A DNA stretch of 64,000 nucleotides from Palsa-504 sp963787645 (GCA_963787645.1 CAWBDS010000009.1:310001-374000), one strand, 5' to 3'; counted from the stretch's first letter, positions 34,376 through 43,688 are shown. The notes: generated by a model from the sequence alone, not told the origin. Translations and numbers: made by a program.

Positions 34376-35683
34376 CGGTATCCGGCCGGAATGAAGTTCC
34401 TGCCCTGCTCATTTCCGGCCGCTCGAGCATGGCGGCGGCGTCGGCGGCGGTGGGCGCGTCCGGCCAGCTGGCGACCTGGGCGGCTAGCTCCTGCAGGAGG
34501 CGAGTCCCGGCCCGGTCCTCGCGCCGCGCGGCCAGCAGGACCGCGGCCCGGCACTCGTTGACCTCGCCGACGCACTCGAACGGCTTGGCGCCCGCGCCGA
34601 GCAGGGCCCGGAACTTCCCCGTTAGCGCCGGGATCACCGAGCGGCTCGCCGGACACCCTGAAGATCTCGTTTCAGCGCCGCGGCCGACATGAACGGCGCC
34701 AGGATCAGGTCGATGAAGCAGCACTTGTCGCACTGCCCGCACCAGTGGTCGAGCCGCCGGGCCGGGTCGGCGTAGAACGCCTTGTTGCAGCTCCGGAACG
34801 ATCCGTGGTAGCGATCGAGGGCTGCGAACTCGCGGCCCACCCACAGCTCGGTCCGGTCCCGCAGCCAGGAGAAATAATCCGGCATTTGGTGTTCGGCCAG
34901 CACGGCGCGGAAGCCGGCCTCGAAGTCCGCGCTCTTGGAGTACTGGTGGTTCACCGGGCGGCCCTGGTACTGCAGGGTCGGGATGGACGCCGACCACTCG
35001 TTCGACATGACTACCGCGTCCCGGTCCTCGAGCACCGCCGCGAGGACCGCGATGGCGGACAAGATCCCGGTCACCGGCACGTGCCCGTTGAGGAAGCCCA
35101 GCTCGGCCGAGCGCAGCAGCTGCGGGTCGATCTCCCGTTCGGCACGGGTGACGGGCAGGCCGGTGACCGCGGCCGGCTGCTCGATGGCCGCAAACCGATC
35201 GGCCGGCCTGCTCACCACGAACAGCGTCACATCGGCCAGCCGCCGGACCCGCTCCACCACCACGATCGAGTCGATCCCGCCGCCGAACGGGACCAGGGCT
35301 CTTTGTTGAGTGGCGGGGTCGCGCTGGCTCGCGGCCGCCGGGGGGTCGGCCCGCGTTGCTTCGATGCGCAGCGGGGTGAGGTCGAGGGTGTTGCGGTAGG
35401 CGAACTCGCCGAGGCCCTGGAGGTAGAACTCCCGCAGCAGGGTCAGCTCGGCTTCGGTCAGCGCGGTCGCGCCGAGGTCGAGGACCGGCGGCGCCGCGGT
35501 CTTGTAGTAGGACACGCCGGCCAGCAGGAAGACCAGGCGCGCGGCGGCCTGGGCGGCTTCGGTGTGCCAGCGCGGCCCGGGGGCGAGCGTGACGCGCTCG
35601 GTGAACTCGCGGCCGTCCAGGGAGTAGGTGCAGGTCAGGATGCCGCGCTCGGCATCGGTGGTCCAGTTGCCGTAGCGGAACAC
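34372..35683 (-). pseudogene. murL: MurL (UDP-MurNAc-L-Ala-L-Glu epimerase) gene, 3' end frame-broken
   Basis: From about GTG 35683: FRYGNWTTDAERGILTCTYS, PP-loop-like LVPFGGGIDSIVVVERV, YSKSADFEAGFRAVLAEHQM, a cysteine cluster in WCGQCDKCCFIDLILAPFM, then in other frames FECVGEVNECRAAVLLAARR and NFIPAGYR. These match MurL, which epimerises the terminal L-Glu of UDP-MurNAc-L-Ala-L-Glu using ATP. Breaks lie near 34666, 34631 and 34401. The stop overlaps the murD2 start, as expected for the murL–murD2 pair. Up to 35797 the same frame stays open but encodes a dispersed repeat, so it is not counted. Confidence 0.82.
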
Positions 35684-35687
35684 GTTC

Positions 35688-35752
35688 CCGCGAACAGATG
35701 GTTGCGGCAACCTGCTGGATAGAGCCATTAGGTTGCCACATCCATAGGTTGG
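35688..35752 (-). repeat. Dispersed hairpin repeat, full copy (about 65 bp)
   Basis: Minus-strand element of two halves, 35752–35728 (25 bp) and 35725–35688 (38 bp). GGCAACCT and AGGTTGCC form an 8-bp stem that extends imperfectly to about 16 bp. The 25-bp half recurs at 59525 (24 of 25 identical) and the 38-bp half at 59990 (33 of 38). It carries the pgeF stop codon and lies just before the murL start. Confidence 0.8.
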
Positions 35753-36711
35753 TGCCCGGGGGCGCGGAGGCGGGCGACCAGGGCCAGGCGCCCGCACGGG
35801 CGCGCCGCGCGGTCACTGAAGAAGTGCGCGGGGCCGGTGGGGTCGGCGGGGCTGGTGGGGGCTGTCGGTGAGGCCGGGGGGCCGGTGGAATTGGGGGTGA
35901 TGTGGATCTGGGGGGCGGAGAGGCCGGCTTCTAGGAGGACGTGGCGGTTCGCGGCCCAGAGGTCCAGAAGCCAGCGGCCGGGGGCGGTGGGGTCGGGACG
36001 GAGGAAGTCCGGCGGGGTGGGAGGGGTCCCTGGGGTGGGAGTCTCGGGGGCGGTCTTGGCGGCGGGGGGGAAGGCTTGGGTGATGGCTTGGGTGATGGCT
36101 TGGTGGACGTCGGGGCCGACCTGGTAGCGGGCGGGGGCGGCGGCGGGGCCGAGGCCGGCGATGATGTCGGAGGGGCGGGAGCCGAGGGTGGCCATGGCGG
36201 CCACGGCGGCGGCGGGGATGCGGGCCACGGTGCCTCGCCAGCCCGCGTGCACGCAGGCCAGCACGCCGGCCACCGGGTCGTGCAGCACGATCGGCACGCA
36301 GTCCGCGGTCAAGATGGCCAGCACCACGTCCGGAGACGCGGTGACCAGCGCGTCGGTGTCCGGCACGGCGTCGTCCACGGTGAACGCGCCGCTTCCCCGG
36401 TCGGCCGGGCCGACGATGCGCACGCCGGACCCGTGGACCTGGCGGGCGAAGACGAAGTCACCGGGGCTGGCGCCGACGGCGGCCGCGAGCCGACGCCGGT
36501 TCTCCAGGACCCGGGCCGGGTCGTCGCCGACCGTCAGGCTCAGGTTGAGGGTGGCGTACGGGCCGCAGGACACGCCGCCGTCGCGGGCGGTCACCGCCGC
36601 GTCGGCTCCGGAGGCCTCCAGCGCGGGCCAGGTCAGCAGGCGCAGCGCCCCGGCGGCGCGGATCCGGGTCGGATCGGCGGCGGCTGGGAGGGGGTGGGCG
36701 TGGGGGATCAT
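35728..36711 (-). CDS. pgeF: Peptidoglycan editing factor PgeF / YfiH (Cu-oxidase_4, laccase domain)
   Basis: 327 residues. The family motifs are present: FVFARQVHGSGV, LTADCVPIVLHDP, ACVHAGWRGTVARI and C-terminal GRLALVARL, giving the Cys/His metal site. PgeF/YfiH proteins act in peptidoglycan precursor editing and as purine nucleoside phosphorylase-like enzymes. Two unusual insertions: HQAITQAITQ from a 12-bp repeat and a Thr/Pro-rich segment (about 275–300). The last 8 or so residues and the stop are encoded by the dispersed repeat. It lies upstream of murL and murD2 on the same strand, a cell-wall grouping. Confidence 0.88.
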   Translation of the reverse strand: MIPHAHPLPAAADPTRIRAAGALRLLTWPALEASGADAAVTARDGGVSCGPYATLNLSLTVGDDPARVLENRRRLAAAVGASPGDFVFARQVHGSGVRIVGPADRGSGAFTVDDAVPDTDALVTASPDVVLAILTADCVPIVLHDPVAGVLACVHAGWRGTVARIPAAAVAAMATLGSRPSDIIAGLGPAAAPARYQVGPDVHQAITQAITQAFPPAAKTAPETPTPGTPPTPPDFLRPDPTAPGRWLLDLWAANRHVLLEAGLSAPQIHITPNSTGPPASPTAPTSPADPTGPAHFFSDRAARPCGRLALVARLRAPGHQPMDVAT

Positions 36712-36768
36712 CGCGTGCGATCTTAGCGGCTCCGGCGAGGCGGCTTAGCGGCTCCGGCGGTCAGACGG

Positions 36769-37896
36769 CTAGACCCCCGCGGCGGCGGCGGACTCGGCGG
36801 CGCGCAGGACGCGGAGCAGGTTGGCGCCGGCCAGGGCGGCACAGTCGTCTTCAGTCCACCCCCGGCCCAGTAGCTCAGCGAACAGCGCTGGGTAGGCGGA
36901 CACGTCCTCCAGCCCGACGGTGACGTCGGGGGTGCCGTCGAAGTCGCCGCCCAGGCCGACGTGTTCGACGCCCGCGACCTGGCGGACGTGATCGACGTGG
37001 TCGGCGACCTGGGCCAAGGTGGCCTGAGGCCGCGGATGGGCCGCCTCCCAGTCGGCCTTGATGCTCCACAGCTGGCCGAAGTCCCTGGGGTCCAGGCCGC
37101 GGCGGGCGGCCTCGGCCTTCAGACTGGCCAGCCAGTCAGCGCACTCCTGGGACACGAAGCCGGGCACGAACGTCACCATGCACACGCCGCCGTTGGCGGG
37201 CAGCCGGGCCAGCACCTCGTCGGGCACGTTGCGCGGGTTGTCGCAGATCGCCCGCGCGCTGGAGTGCGAGAAGATGACCGGGGCAGTGGCGGCGTCCAGC
37301 GCGTCGTGCATGGTGTCCGGGGACACGTGCGACAGGTCGACCAGCATGCCTAGCAGCTGCATCTCGCGGACCACGTCCCGGCCGAAATCGTTCAGGCCGC
37401 CGGCCGCCACGGCATCGGTGGCCGAGTCGGCCCAGCCCACGTTCGCGTTGTGGGTCAACGTCATGTACCGCACGCCCAGCGCGTAGAGCATGCGCAGGAC
37501 CCCGAGCGAGCCGGCGATGCAGTGCCCGCCTTCGGCGCCGAGCAGCGAGGCCACCCGGCCGGCGGCGAAGATCCGTTCCACGTCGGCCGCGGTCAGCGCG
37601 AGCTCCAGGGCCTGCGGATAGGCCGCGATCATCCGGTGGGCCAGGTCGATCTGCTCGAGCACGGTGGTGACCGCGGTGTCCCCCGGGATCGAGGCCGGCA
37701 CGAACACCGACCAGAACTGGGCGCCCACGCCGCCCGCCGCGAGCCGGGGCAGGTCGGTGTGGGTGCCCGCGACCGGCTCGGCCAGGTTCACGACCTCCCC
37801 GGCCCGTTCGCGCAGCGCCCAGGGCAGGTCGTTGTGCCCGTCGATCAGCGGGAAGCGCCGGAGCAGGTCCCGCGCGGCATGCGTTGCCTCACTCAC
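36769..37896 (-). CDS. Membrane-dipeptidase (M19) family peptidase
   Basis: 375 residues. Metal ligands of the M19 barrel are visible: FPLIDGHNDLPWAL (HxD), EGGHCIAGSLGVLR, VDLSHVSPDTMHDA, IFSHSSARAICDNPRNVPDE, and GLGGDFDGTPDVTVG. Enzymes of the group cleave dipeptides, often with C-terminal D-residues; lack of a signal peptide suggests a cytoplasmic role. Start GTG 37896. Its place next to pgeF and mur genes could mean recycling of wall peptides, but this is only proximity. Confidence 0.92.
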   Translation of the reverse strand: MSEATHAARDLLRRFPLIDGHNDLPWALRERAGEVVNLAEPVAGTHTDLPRLAAGGVGAQFWSVFVPASIPGDTAVTTVLEQIDLAHRMIAAYPQALELALTAADVERIFAAGRVASLLGAEGGHCIAGSLGVLRMLYALGVRYMTLTHNANVGWADSATDAVAAGGLNDFGRDVVREMQLLGMLVDLSHVSPDTMHDALDAATAPVIFSHSSARAICDNPRNVPDEVLARLPANGGVCMVTFVPGFVSQECADWLASLKAEAARRGLDPRDFGQLWSIKADWEAAHPRPQATLAQVADHVDHVRQVAGVEHVGLGGDFDGTPDVTVGLEDVSAYPALFAELLGRGWTEDDCAALAGANLLRVLRAAESAAAAGV

Positions 37897-38035
37897 CCTG
37901 CCAGCCTAAGGGGGGTAGTTCGGCGCCACGGGGGCACGGGCGAGTTTCGGCCGCGGGCACCACGGCCCGTTCCGCCGAAATTATGTTTTTGTCCTATTTA
38001 TGCTGGTTAGCGGCTTATCGGGGCACCCTGGTGCC

Positions 38036-38866
38036 ATGGCCCACTGGGCACCATCTCGCCACGTGGTGCTCGACGGCGCGGTGAACGTAGGTGATGTGGG
38101 CGGCTACCGGACCAGTGACGGTCTGGAGGTGGCGCGGGGGCGGCTGTTCCGCGGTGATGCGCTCAGCCAGCTGTCCGGCCTGGACACCGAGCGGCTCGAC
38201 CGGCTGGGGCTGCGCACCGTCATCGACTTCCGGTCGCCGGGCGAGGTGCTGCTGACCGGCGCGGACCGGCTGCCGTTCGGGGTCGAGCCGGTCAGCCTGC
38301 CGGTGGGCGGCGGTGACCTGGGCGCGGTCTACGAACTGATCGCCAGCGGCGATCACCAGCGGCAGCGCCGCGAGCTCGGCGACGGGCGCGGGGCCGAGCT
38401 GATGATCCAGATCAACCGCGGGTTCGTGGCCGACGCGCGGCAACGCGAGGCGTTCGGCACCGCGCTGCGGCTGGCCTGCTCGGGCGGCCGGCTCCCGCTG
38501 TTGTACCACTGCTCGGGCGGCAAGGACCGGGCCGGCTGGATGACCGCCATCGTGCTCACCGCGCTGGGCGTGCCGCGTGAGGTCGTGCTGCGGGACTACC
38601 TGCTGTCCAACGACTTCCACCGCACCGGGTACGCCAAGCTGCGCCTGGACCTGGTCAAGACCGGGATCGTGGCCGACCCCGAGCTGCTGCGGCCGATCCT
38701 GGAGCAAAGCGCGACGTACCTGAGCGCGGCGTTCGAGGAAGCGGACCGGCAGTACTCCTCGTTCGGCCGGTTCGTGACGCACGGGCTGGGGGTCAGCGAC
38801 GCCATGCTGGGCGAGCTGCGACGCGTCCTGCTCGGCGACCTGGTGTCGCCCGAGCCGGTGTCGTGA
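38036..38866 (+). CDS. Tyrosine-specific protein phosphatase (Y_phosphatase3)
   Basis: 276 residues from ATG 38036. N-terminal LDGAVNVGDVGGYRTSDG and FRGDALSQLSGLD are family signatures; the P-loop is HCSGGKDRAGW with the catalytic Cys and Arg of CX5R. Mycobacterial PtpB belongs to this family. A small hairpin GGCACC/GGTGCC sits directly before the start. Convergent with the FHA-ABC gene (10 bp between stops), which is noteworthy because FHA domains bind phosphothreonine. Confidence 0.9.
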   Translation: MAHWAPSRHVVLDGAVNVGDVGGYRTSDGLEVARGRLFRGDALSQLSGLDTERLDRLGLRTVIDFRSPGEVLLTGADRLPFGVEPVSLPVGGGDLGAVYELIASGDHQRQRRELGDGRGAELMIQINRGFVADARQREAFGTALRLACSGGRLPLLYHCSGGKDRAGWMTAIVLTALGVPREVVLRDYLLSNDFHRTGYAKLRLDLVKTGIVADPELLRPILEQSATYLSAAFEEADRQYSSFGRFVTHGLGVSDAMLGELRRVLLGDLVSPEPVS

Positions 38867-38876
38867 CCTTCAGCGG

Positions 38877-41489
38877 CTAGCCTTTGCGGCGCTTGGGGCC
38901 GAGCGCCTTGAGCCGGAACGCGGCGATCAGGACGAAGACCACCGCCAGCGCGATCATCAGGCCCATGTCGCGCAGCCAGTTCCCCGCGCTGGACGTCCAC
39001 ACCGGGTCGAGCGGGGCGATCCGGACCGGGCTGGGCGGCGGGGCACCGTCCAGGGAGTTGAGGTTCGAGGTGGCCGCCACCGCGCCGAACCCCCAGCGGG
39101 ACGGCGAGACCCAGGCCAGCTGGGACAGCCCGGCCTTCTTGACCAGCGTCACCACGCCGCCGGACAAGATGACCTGGACCATGGTCAGCAGGACCAGGAT
39201 GGGCATGGTCTTCTCGGATGTGCTGACCAGGGCCGACACCAGCAGGCCCAGGCACATCGAGGCCAGGGCGAGCACCGCGATGGCGATCAGGAGCTCGCCG
39301 AGGGAGAATCCGGAGATCACCGCGCCCTTGGGCGGCAGCGGATGGCCGATCACTCCGATCAGCACCAGGACGACCGACTGGACGATGCTGATGATGCCCA
39401 GGACGACCAGCTTGGAGGCCAGGTAGGCCCCCGAGGACAGGCCCGCGGCCCGTTCCCTGACGTAGATCACGCGTTCCTTGACCAGTTCCCGGACCGAGCT
39501 GGCCGCTCCGGACAGGCAGGCGCAGATGACCAGGAGCAGCAGGGTGGTCTGGGCGTTGACGTTGGTCGGGTTGGCCGCGCTGGTCGGGCCCAGACCGGTA
39601 CTGCCCGCGACCAGGCGTATCAGCACGCCGAGAATGACCGGGAGCAGCACCATGAACAGCAGGAAGCCGCGGTCGGCGGCCAGCACCCGCAGGTAGCGCC
39701 GGGTCAGCGTGGTCATCTGCGGCACCGCGCCGCGCCGGTTGACCGGCAGCGCCTCCGCCAGCGCCGAACGCTCGCCCTCGGGCACCTGGGAGGTCTGGCC
39801 CAGCACATACTGCTCATAGGCCCGCGAGGCCAGGTACTCGGCGTCCCAGTCGCGGTCCGGGTAGCGGTCGAAGTCCTGGAACACGTCGTCCCAGCGGGTC
39901 TTGCCGAAGTAGGTGAGCCCTTCGTCCGGCGGCCCGTAGAACGCGATCCGGCCGCCGGGGACCAGGACCAGCAGCCGGTCGCACTGGTCGAGGTTGAGCA
40001 CGCTGTGGGTGACCACGATGACCGTCCGGCCGCCGTGGGCCAGCTCCGCCATCTGCTCCATGACCGACTTGTCCAGGCCCGGGTCCAGGCCCGAGGTGGG
40101 CTCGTCCAGGAACAGCAGGGACGGCTTGGTCAGCAGCTCCTGGGCGATGTTGACCCGCTTGAGCTGGCCGCCGGACAGCCGGTCGGCCCGGGTGTTGGCG
40201 TGTTTGGTCAGGCCGAGCTCGCCCATCACCTCGTCGACCCGGGCGTCGCGCTCGTTGGCCCCGGTGTCGGCCGGGAAGCGGAGCTCGGCGGAGTACTGCA
40301 GCGCGCGCCGCGCGGTCAGCTGGGTGTGCAGGACGCTCTCCTGCGGCACCAGGCCGATGCGGTACCGCAGCTCGGCGTAGTTGCGGTACAGGTCGCGGTT
40401 GTCGTACAGGACGGTGCCGGTGTCCGCGGGTCGCATCCCGGTCAGCGCGCCGAGCAGGGTCGACTTACCCGCGCCGCTCGGCCCGATGACCCCGACCAGG
40501 CACTTTTCCGGGATAGGAAAGGTCACGTGGTCCAGCAGGATCTTGCCGCCGCCCACCCGAACGACCAGGTCGTCGGCGGCGAAGCTGACCACGCCTTCGT
40601 CGACGTACTGCCGCAGCTCGCCGCCGGCCAGCCGGAACGTCGAGCGCCCGATGCTGACGATGTCGTCCTCGCCGATCACCGCGGAGGAGACCTTGCGGCC
40701 GTTGACGAACGTGCCGTTGTGACTGCCGAGGTCGACGATCTCGTAGGTGCCGGTGGACGATTTGCGGAGTTCGGCGTGGTGGCGCGAGACGTCCAGGTCG
40801 GAAAGCACCAGGTCATTGTCGGGAACCCGGCCGATGCGCAGGGCCTTGACCGGCAGCGGCATCCGCGAGGTCGGACGCCGGTCGACGCTGGGCAGCGCCG
40901 GACTGGACATCAGCGCACCAGGCGCGCCACCGGCGCCGTGACGCTGGCCGGGGTGCCGGCGGCGTCGGCCCACTGGGACCCGGCGGGCTGACGTGGCGGG
41001 TCGGCGTGCGGAATGCGGATCTCGCGGGACAGCTCGGGGCGCAGGCGCGCGGCGGGGGCGCTCTGGTCGGCCGGCGCGGCCGCGGGCGCGGCCGGGGCCG
41101 GGGGCGCGGCCGGGCTCGGCCAGGCGTTCCACCGGGCGTTCCACCGGGCGTTCCACCGGGCGTTCCACCGGGCGTTCCACCGGGGCGGGCGCGGCGCCCT
41201 GGGGCATGCAGCGCAGCACCGGGCCGTCGTCGGGGTTGCCCAGGTGGATCACGCAGTCACCGGCGATCGCGATTCGGTCGAGCCGTTCGGAGCCGAGGAA
41301 CGTCCCGTTGGTGCTGCCGACGTCCTCGAGCAGCCAGCCGTTGCCTTCGACGCGCAGGACGCCGTGCCGCCACGAGACGCGGGAGTCGGCGATCACGATG
41401 TCGGACTTGGGGTCGCGGCCGATGCGATAGCTGCTGCCGCCCGGCAGCGTGCGCTCCGCGCTCCGGGTCCTGACCATCAGGGCGGGCAC
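38877..41489 (-). CDS. FHA-domain ABC exporter (Rv1747-like), FHA-FHA-ATPase-ABC2 membrane
   Basis: 870 residues as read. FHA1 (about 15–95: YRIGRDPKSDIVIADSRVSW, STNGTFLG), linker with five VERP repeats, FHA2 (about 210–300: LRIGRVPDNDLVLSDLDVSR, HNGTFVNG), ABC ATPase (about 310–540: GPSGAGKSTLL, LSGGQLKRVNIA, LLFLDEPTSGLD), and six membrane helices (about 600–865). Rv1747 is phosphorylated by Ser/Thr kinases and exports cell-wall glycolipid-type cargo. A separate start with TGATG overlap exists at 40910, and the Arg-rich linker suggests frame breaks near 41520 and 41100, so the true product may be one longer protein or two. Confidence 0.85.
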   Translation of the reverse strand: MPALMVRTRSAERTLPGGSSYRIGRDPKSDIVIADSRVSWRHGVLRVEGNGWLLEDVGSTNGTFLGSERLDRIAIAGDCVIHLGNPDDGPVLRCMPQGAAPAPVERPVERPVERPVERPVERLAEPGRAPGPGRARGRAGRPERPRRAPAPRAVPRDPHSARRPATSARRVPVGRRRRHPGQRHGAGGAPGALMSSPALPSVDRRPTSRMPLPVKALRIGRVPDNDLVLSDLDVSRHHAELRKSSTGTYEIVDLGSHNGTFVNGRKVSSAVIGEDDIVSIGRSTFRLAGGELRQYVDEGVVSFAADDLVVRVGGGKILLDHVTFPIPEKCLVGVIGPSGAGKSTLLGALTGMRPADTGTVLYDNRDLYRNYAELRYRIGLVPQESVLHTQLTARRALQYSAELRFPADTGANERDARVDEVMGELGLTKHANTRADRLSGGQLKRVNIAQELLTKPSLLFLDEPTSGLDPGLDKSVMEQMAELAHGGRTVIVVTHSVLNLDQCDRLLVLVPGGRIAFYGPPDEGLTYFGKTRWDDVFQDFDRYPDRDWDAEYLASRAYEQYVLGQTSQVPEGERSALAEALPVNRRGAVPQMTTLTRRYLRVLAADRGFLLFMVLLPVILGVLIRLVAGSTGLGPTSAANPTNVNAQTTLLLLVICACLSGAASSVRELVKERVIYVRERAAGLSSGAYLASKLVVLGIISIVQSVVLVLIGVIGHPLPPKGAVISGFSLGELLIAIAVLALASMCLGLLVSALVSTSEKTMPILVLLTMVQVILSGGVVTLVKKAGLSQLAWVSPSRWGFGAVAATSNLNSLDGAPPPSPVRIAPLDPVWTSSAGNWLRDMGLMIALAVVFVLIAAFRLKALGPKRRKG
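41124..41183 (-). repeat. 12-bp in-frame tandem repeat, 5 copies (VERP)
   Basis: Five identical GCGTTCCACCGG units encode PVERPVER-type repeats on the minus strand between the two FHA domains. Confidence 0.97.
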
Positions 41490-41792
41490 GGCGGCTGGGC
41501 CGGCTGGCTGGGCTGGCGGCTAGGCCGGCGGACGCTGGCGGCTCGGCCAGTCCTGCCTGGGCAAACCCCGCCGGACCAGGGGCCGCCGGTGCGGCCTGAG
41601 GCTGCTGCGGACCGGGCCAATCGGAGTGCTCGGGTGGCATGTCTCAGAGTGTAGAGCCGAGCGCCGTAAACCGGAATCGGCCGAACCTTTCGGGCCAGGC
41701 CAGCGTTTTGGCATATTGGGTCGCGGACACCCTTGATACTGGGACGTCGGAAACTTCGATCCAGCACTGGCCGTTACGTCGGGAGGCTCGCC

Positions 41793-42575
41793 ATGAGCGC
41801 CGATCCCACCCGTCCCCTGCCCGAGTGGCGGCAGACGCCGGGTCCGACCGAGCCGCCGACGATCATGGTCCGCAGCAGGCGGCGCCGCCGCCGGCGAGGG
41901 CCGCTGATCGGCCTGATCACGCTGATCGTGATCCTGGTGCTGCTGGTGGTCAGCGACCGGGTGGCCAACGCGTTCGCCGAGAACCAGATGGCCAGCCAGT
42001 TCCAGTCGTCGCTGGCCCTGTCGGGCAAGCCGCACGTGAGCATCCAGGGGTTTCCGTTCTGGACCCAGCTGATCGCCAAGGACTTCAAGAACGTCAACAT
42101 CACGGCCAGCAACGAGACGATCAACTCGGTCGACGCCGGCGGCGGGGCGCTGGAAATCGAGAGCCTGAACGCCACCCTGCACGGGCTGCACTTCCAGGGG
42201 TTCAACAGCAACAGCGCGACCGTCGACCAGCTCAACGCCACGGCACAGATCACGTTCGCCGCGCTGGGCCAGGTGGGCGGGATCCCGCAGGGCGTGTCGC
42301 TGAGCGACAACGGCAACAACCAGGTCAAGGTCTCGGTCAACCTCGGGCCGCTGAGCGACTCGGCGACGGCTCAGGTCACCCAGACCGGGCCAGCCCAGAT
42401 CCACGTGCACATCAGCAACTTCAGCGGCATACCGGCGAGCGCGCTCGGGAACTTCGGCGACTTCACCATCAACATCCCGAAGCTGCCGGCGGGGGTCACG
42501 ATCAAGAACGTCAGCGTGACTCAGAACGGCCTCAGCGTCAGCATCGCCGGGCAGAACACCACCTTGAGCCAGTAG
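41793..42575 (+). CDS. LmeA-like DUF2993 protein
   Basis: 260 residues from ATG 41793, which has GGGAGG at an ideal distance. An Arg-rich cytoplasmic start (RSRRRRRRRG) and one membrane helix (about 40–60) precede a beta-rich lipid-binding domain (NAFAENQMASQFQSSLAL, SIQGFPFWTQLIAKDFKNVN). DUF2993/LmeA of mycobacteria binds phospholipids and is needed for lipomannan elongation. It lies divergent from the FHA-ABC exporter, both cell-envelope functions. Confidence 0.88.
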   Translation: MSADPTRPLPEWRQTPGPTEPPTIMVRSRRRRRRRGPLIGLITLIVILVLLVVSDRVANAFAENQMASQFQSSLALSGKPHVSIQGFPFWTQLIAKDFKNVNITASNETINSVDAGGGALEIESLNATLHGLHFQGFNSNSATVDQLNATAQITFAALGQVGGIPQGVSLSDNGNNQVKVSVNLGPLSDSATAQVTQTGPAQIHVHISNFSGIPASALGNFGDFTINIPKLPAGVTIKNVSVTQNGLSVSIAGQNTTLSQ

Positions 42576-42699
42576 GTCGCTTCGGGCGCCCGGCCGGTCA
42601 GAATCTGGGCGCGGCGGGCCGCGCATGTGACTGAACTATTGTCAGCCTAGGGTTACATTGTAGGTACAGACAGTAGTTAGTGCGAGCGCGGAGGCCCAT

Positions 42700-43122
42700 A
42701 TGCCCGGTGCATCCTTTACTGTCACCGCCCCGGTGAAGCGTTTCAGCGCCACGCCCGCCGCGGCGACGCGCACGTTCGCGCGGCGCGCGGCGGAGGTGCC
42801 GGCCGCCCGGCGGTTCGTCAGGGAGGTGCTGGCTGACCATCCGGCCTGCTGCGACGCCGAGCTGCTGGCCTGCGAGCTGGTGACCAACGCGGTGCAGCAC
42901 GCCGCCGACGCGGCCCGGGTGACGGTCGCCGTGATGTGCCGAGGCGCGGTGGTCCACGTGGACGTGATCGACGACGGGTGCACCGGCCTGCCGCACTGGC
43001 GCGAGGCCTGCGGGAACGATGAGGACGGCCGCGGATTCCAGCTGGTCAACGCGCTCGCCGAACGCTGGGGGTTCCTGCGCGAGCAATCCGGCACGTGCGT
43101 CTGGTTTGAGATCGCTTCCTGA
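42700..43122 (+). CDS. Anti-sigma-type ATP-binding protein (HATPase_c_2, RsbW-like)
   Basis: 140 residues. GHKL ATPase boxes: N box LACELVTNAVQHAAD, G1 VDVIDDGCTG, G2 DGRGFQLVNALAERWGF. Small stand-alone proteins of this kind in actinomycetes act as serine kinases of anti-anti-sigma factors. ATG 42700 follows CGGAGG. The similar ATPase domain at the end of the 45821 phosphatase suggests related signalling. Confidence 0.88.
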   Translation: MPGASFTVTAPVKRFSATPAAATRTFARRAAEVPAARRFVREVLADHPACCDAELLACELVTNAVQHAADAARVTVAVMCRGAVVHVDVIDDGCTGLPHWREACGNDEDGRGFQLVNALAERWGFLREQSGTCVWFEIAS

Positions 43123-43149
43123 GGCTGGCCCGGGATAGGCTCGCGGCTG

Positions 43150-43572
43150 ATGCCAGCAACTTGTGCCTTCTGCGCCGTCATCTCCGGCGAACAGAAGGCG
43201 GTAACGATCCTGGAGACGGACCGGCTGATCGCGTTCCTCGATCATCGGCCGCTGTTCTACGGCCACACCCTGCTGGTGCCCAAGCAGCACATGGTCCTGC
43301 TCAGCGACCTGCCCGCCGACCAGGTAGCGGAATTCTTCGGCACCGCGCAGCGGCTGGAGCGCGCGGTCGAGGACGGACTGCCCTCCGACGGCTCGATGAT
43401 CCTGATCAACAACGTGATCAGCCAGTCGGTGCCGCACCTGCACCTGCACGTCATCCCGCGGAACAAGCGCGACGGCCTGCGGTTCTGGCTCGGCCCGAGA
43501 CGCGAGTACGACGCCGACCACCCGGCCGAGGCCTACGCGGAAAAGATCCGGGCGGCCCTCCCCTTGGCTTAG
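43150..43572 (+). CDS. HIT-family hydrolase
   Basis: 140 residues. CxxC near the start (TCAFCAVIS), FLDHRPLFYGHTLLVPKQH and the histidine triad SVPHLHLHVIPRN. HIT proteins cleave AMP from nucleotide conjugates. 27 bp after the ATPase gene, same strand. Confidence 0.92.
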   Translation: MPATCAFCAVISGEQKAVTILETDRLIAFLDHRPLFYGHTLLVPKQHMVLLSDLPADQVAEFFGTAQRLERAVEDGLPSDGSMILINNVISQSVPHLHLHVIPRNKRDGLRFWLGPRREYDADHPAEAYAEKIRAALPLA

Positions 43573-43688
43573 CGACCCCGCGGCGGACTCGCGAGGGCTA
43601 GTTGCGCTGAACCGTGTGGGGGTGGCTGGCGTTACGGTGGGGGAGGCACCACGTCACGCTGAAGCTCTCCAGAACTGGGAGAAACCCC

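Noticed and set aside
35684..35797. N-terminal extension of MurL
   Set aside because: These codons derive from the dispersed hairpin repeat, also present elsewhere outside genes; GTG 35683 follows it.
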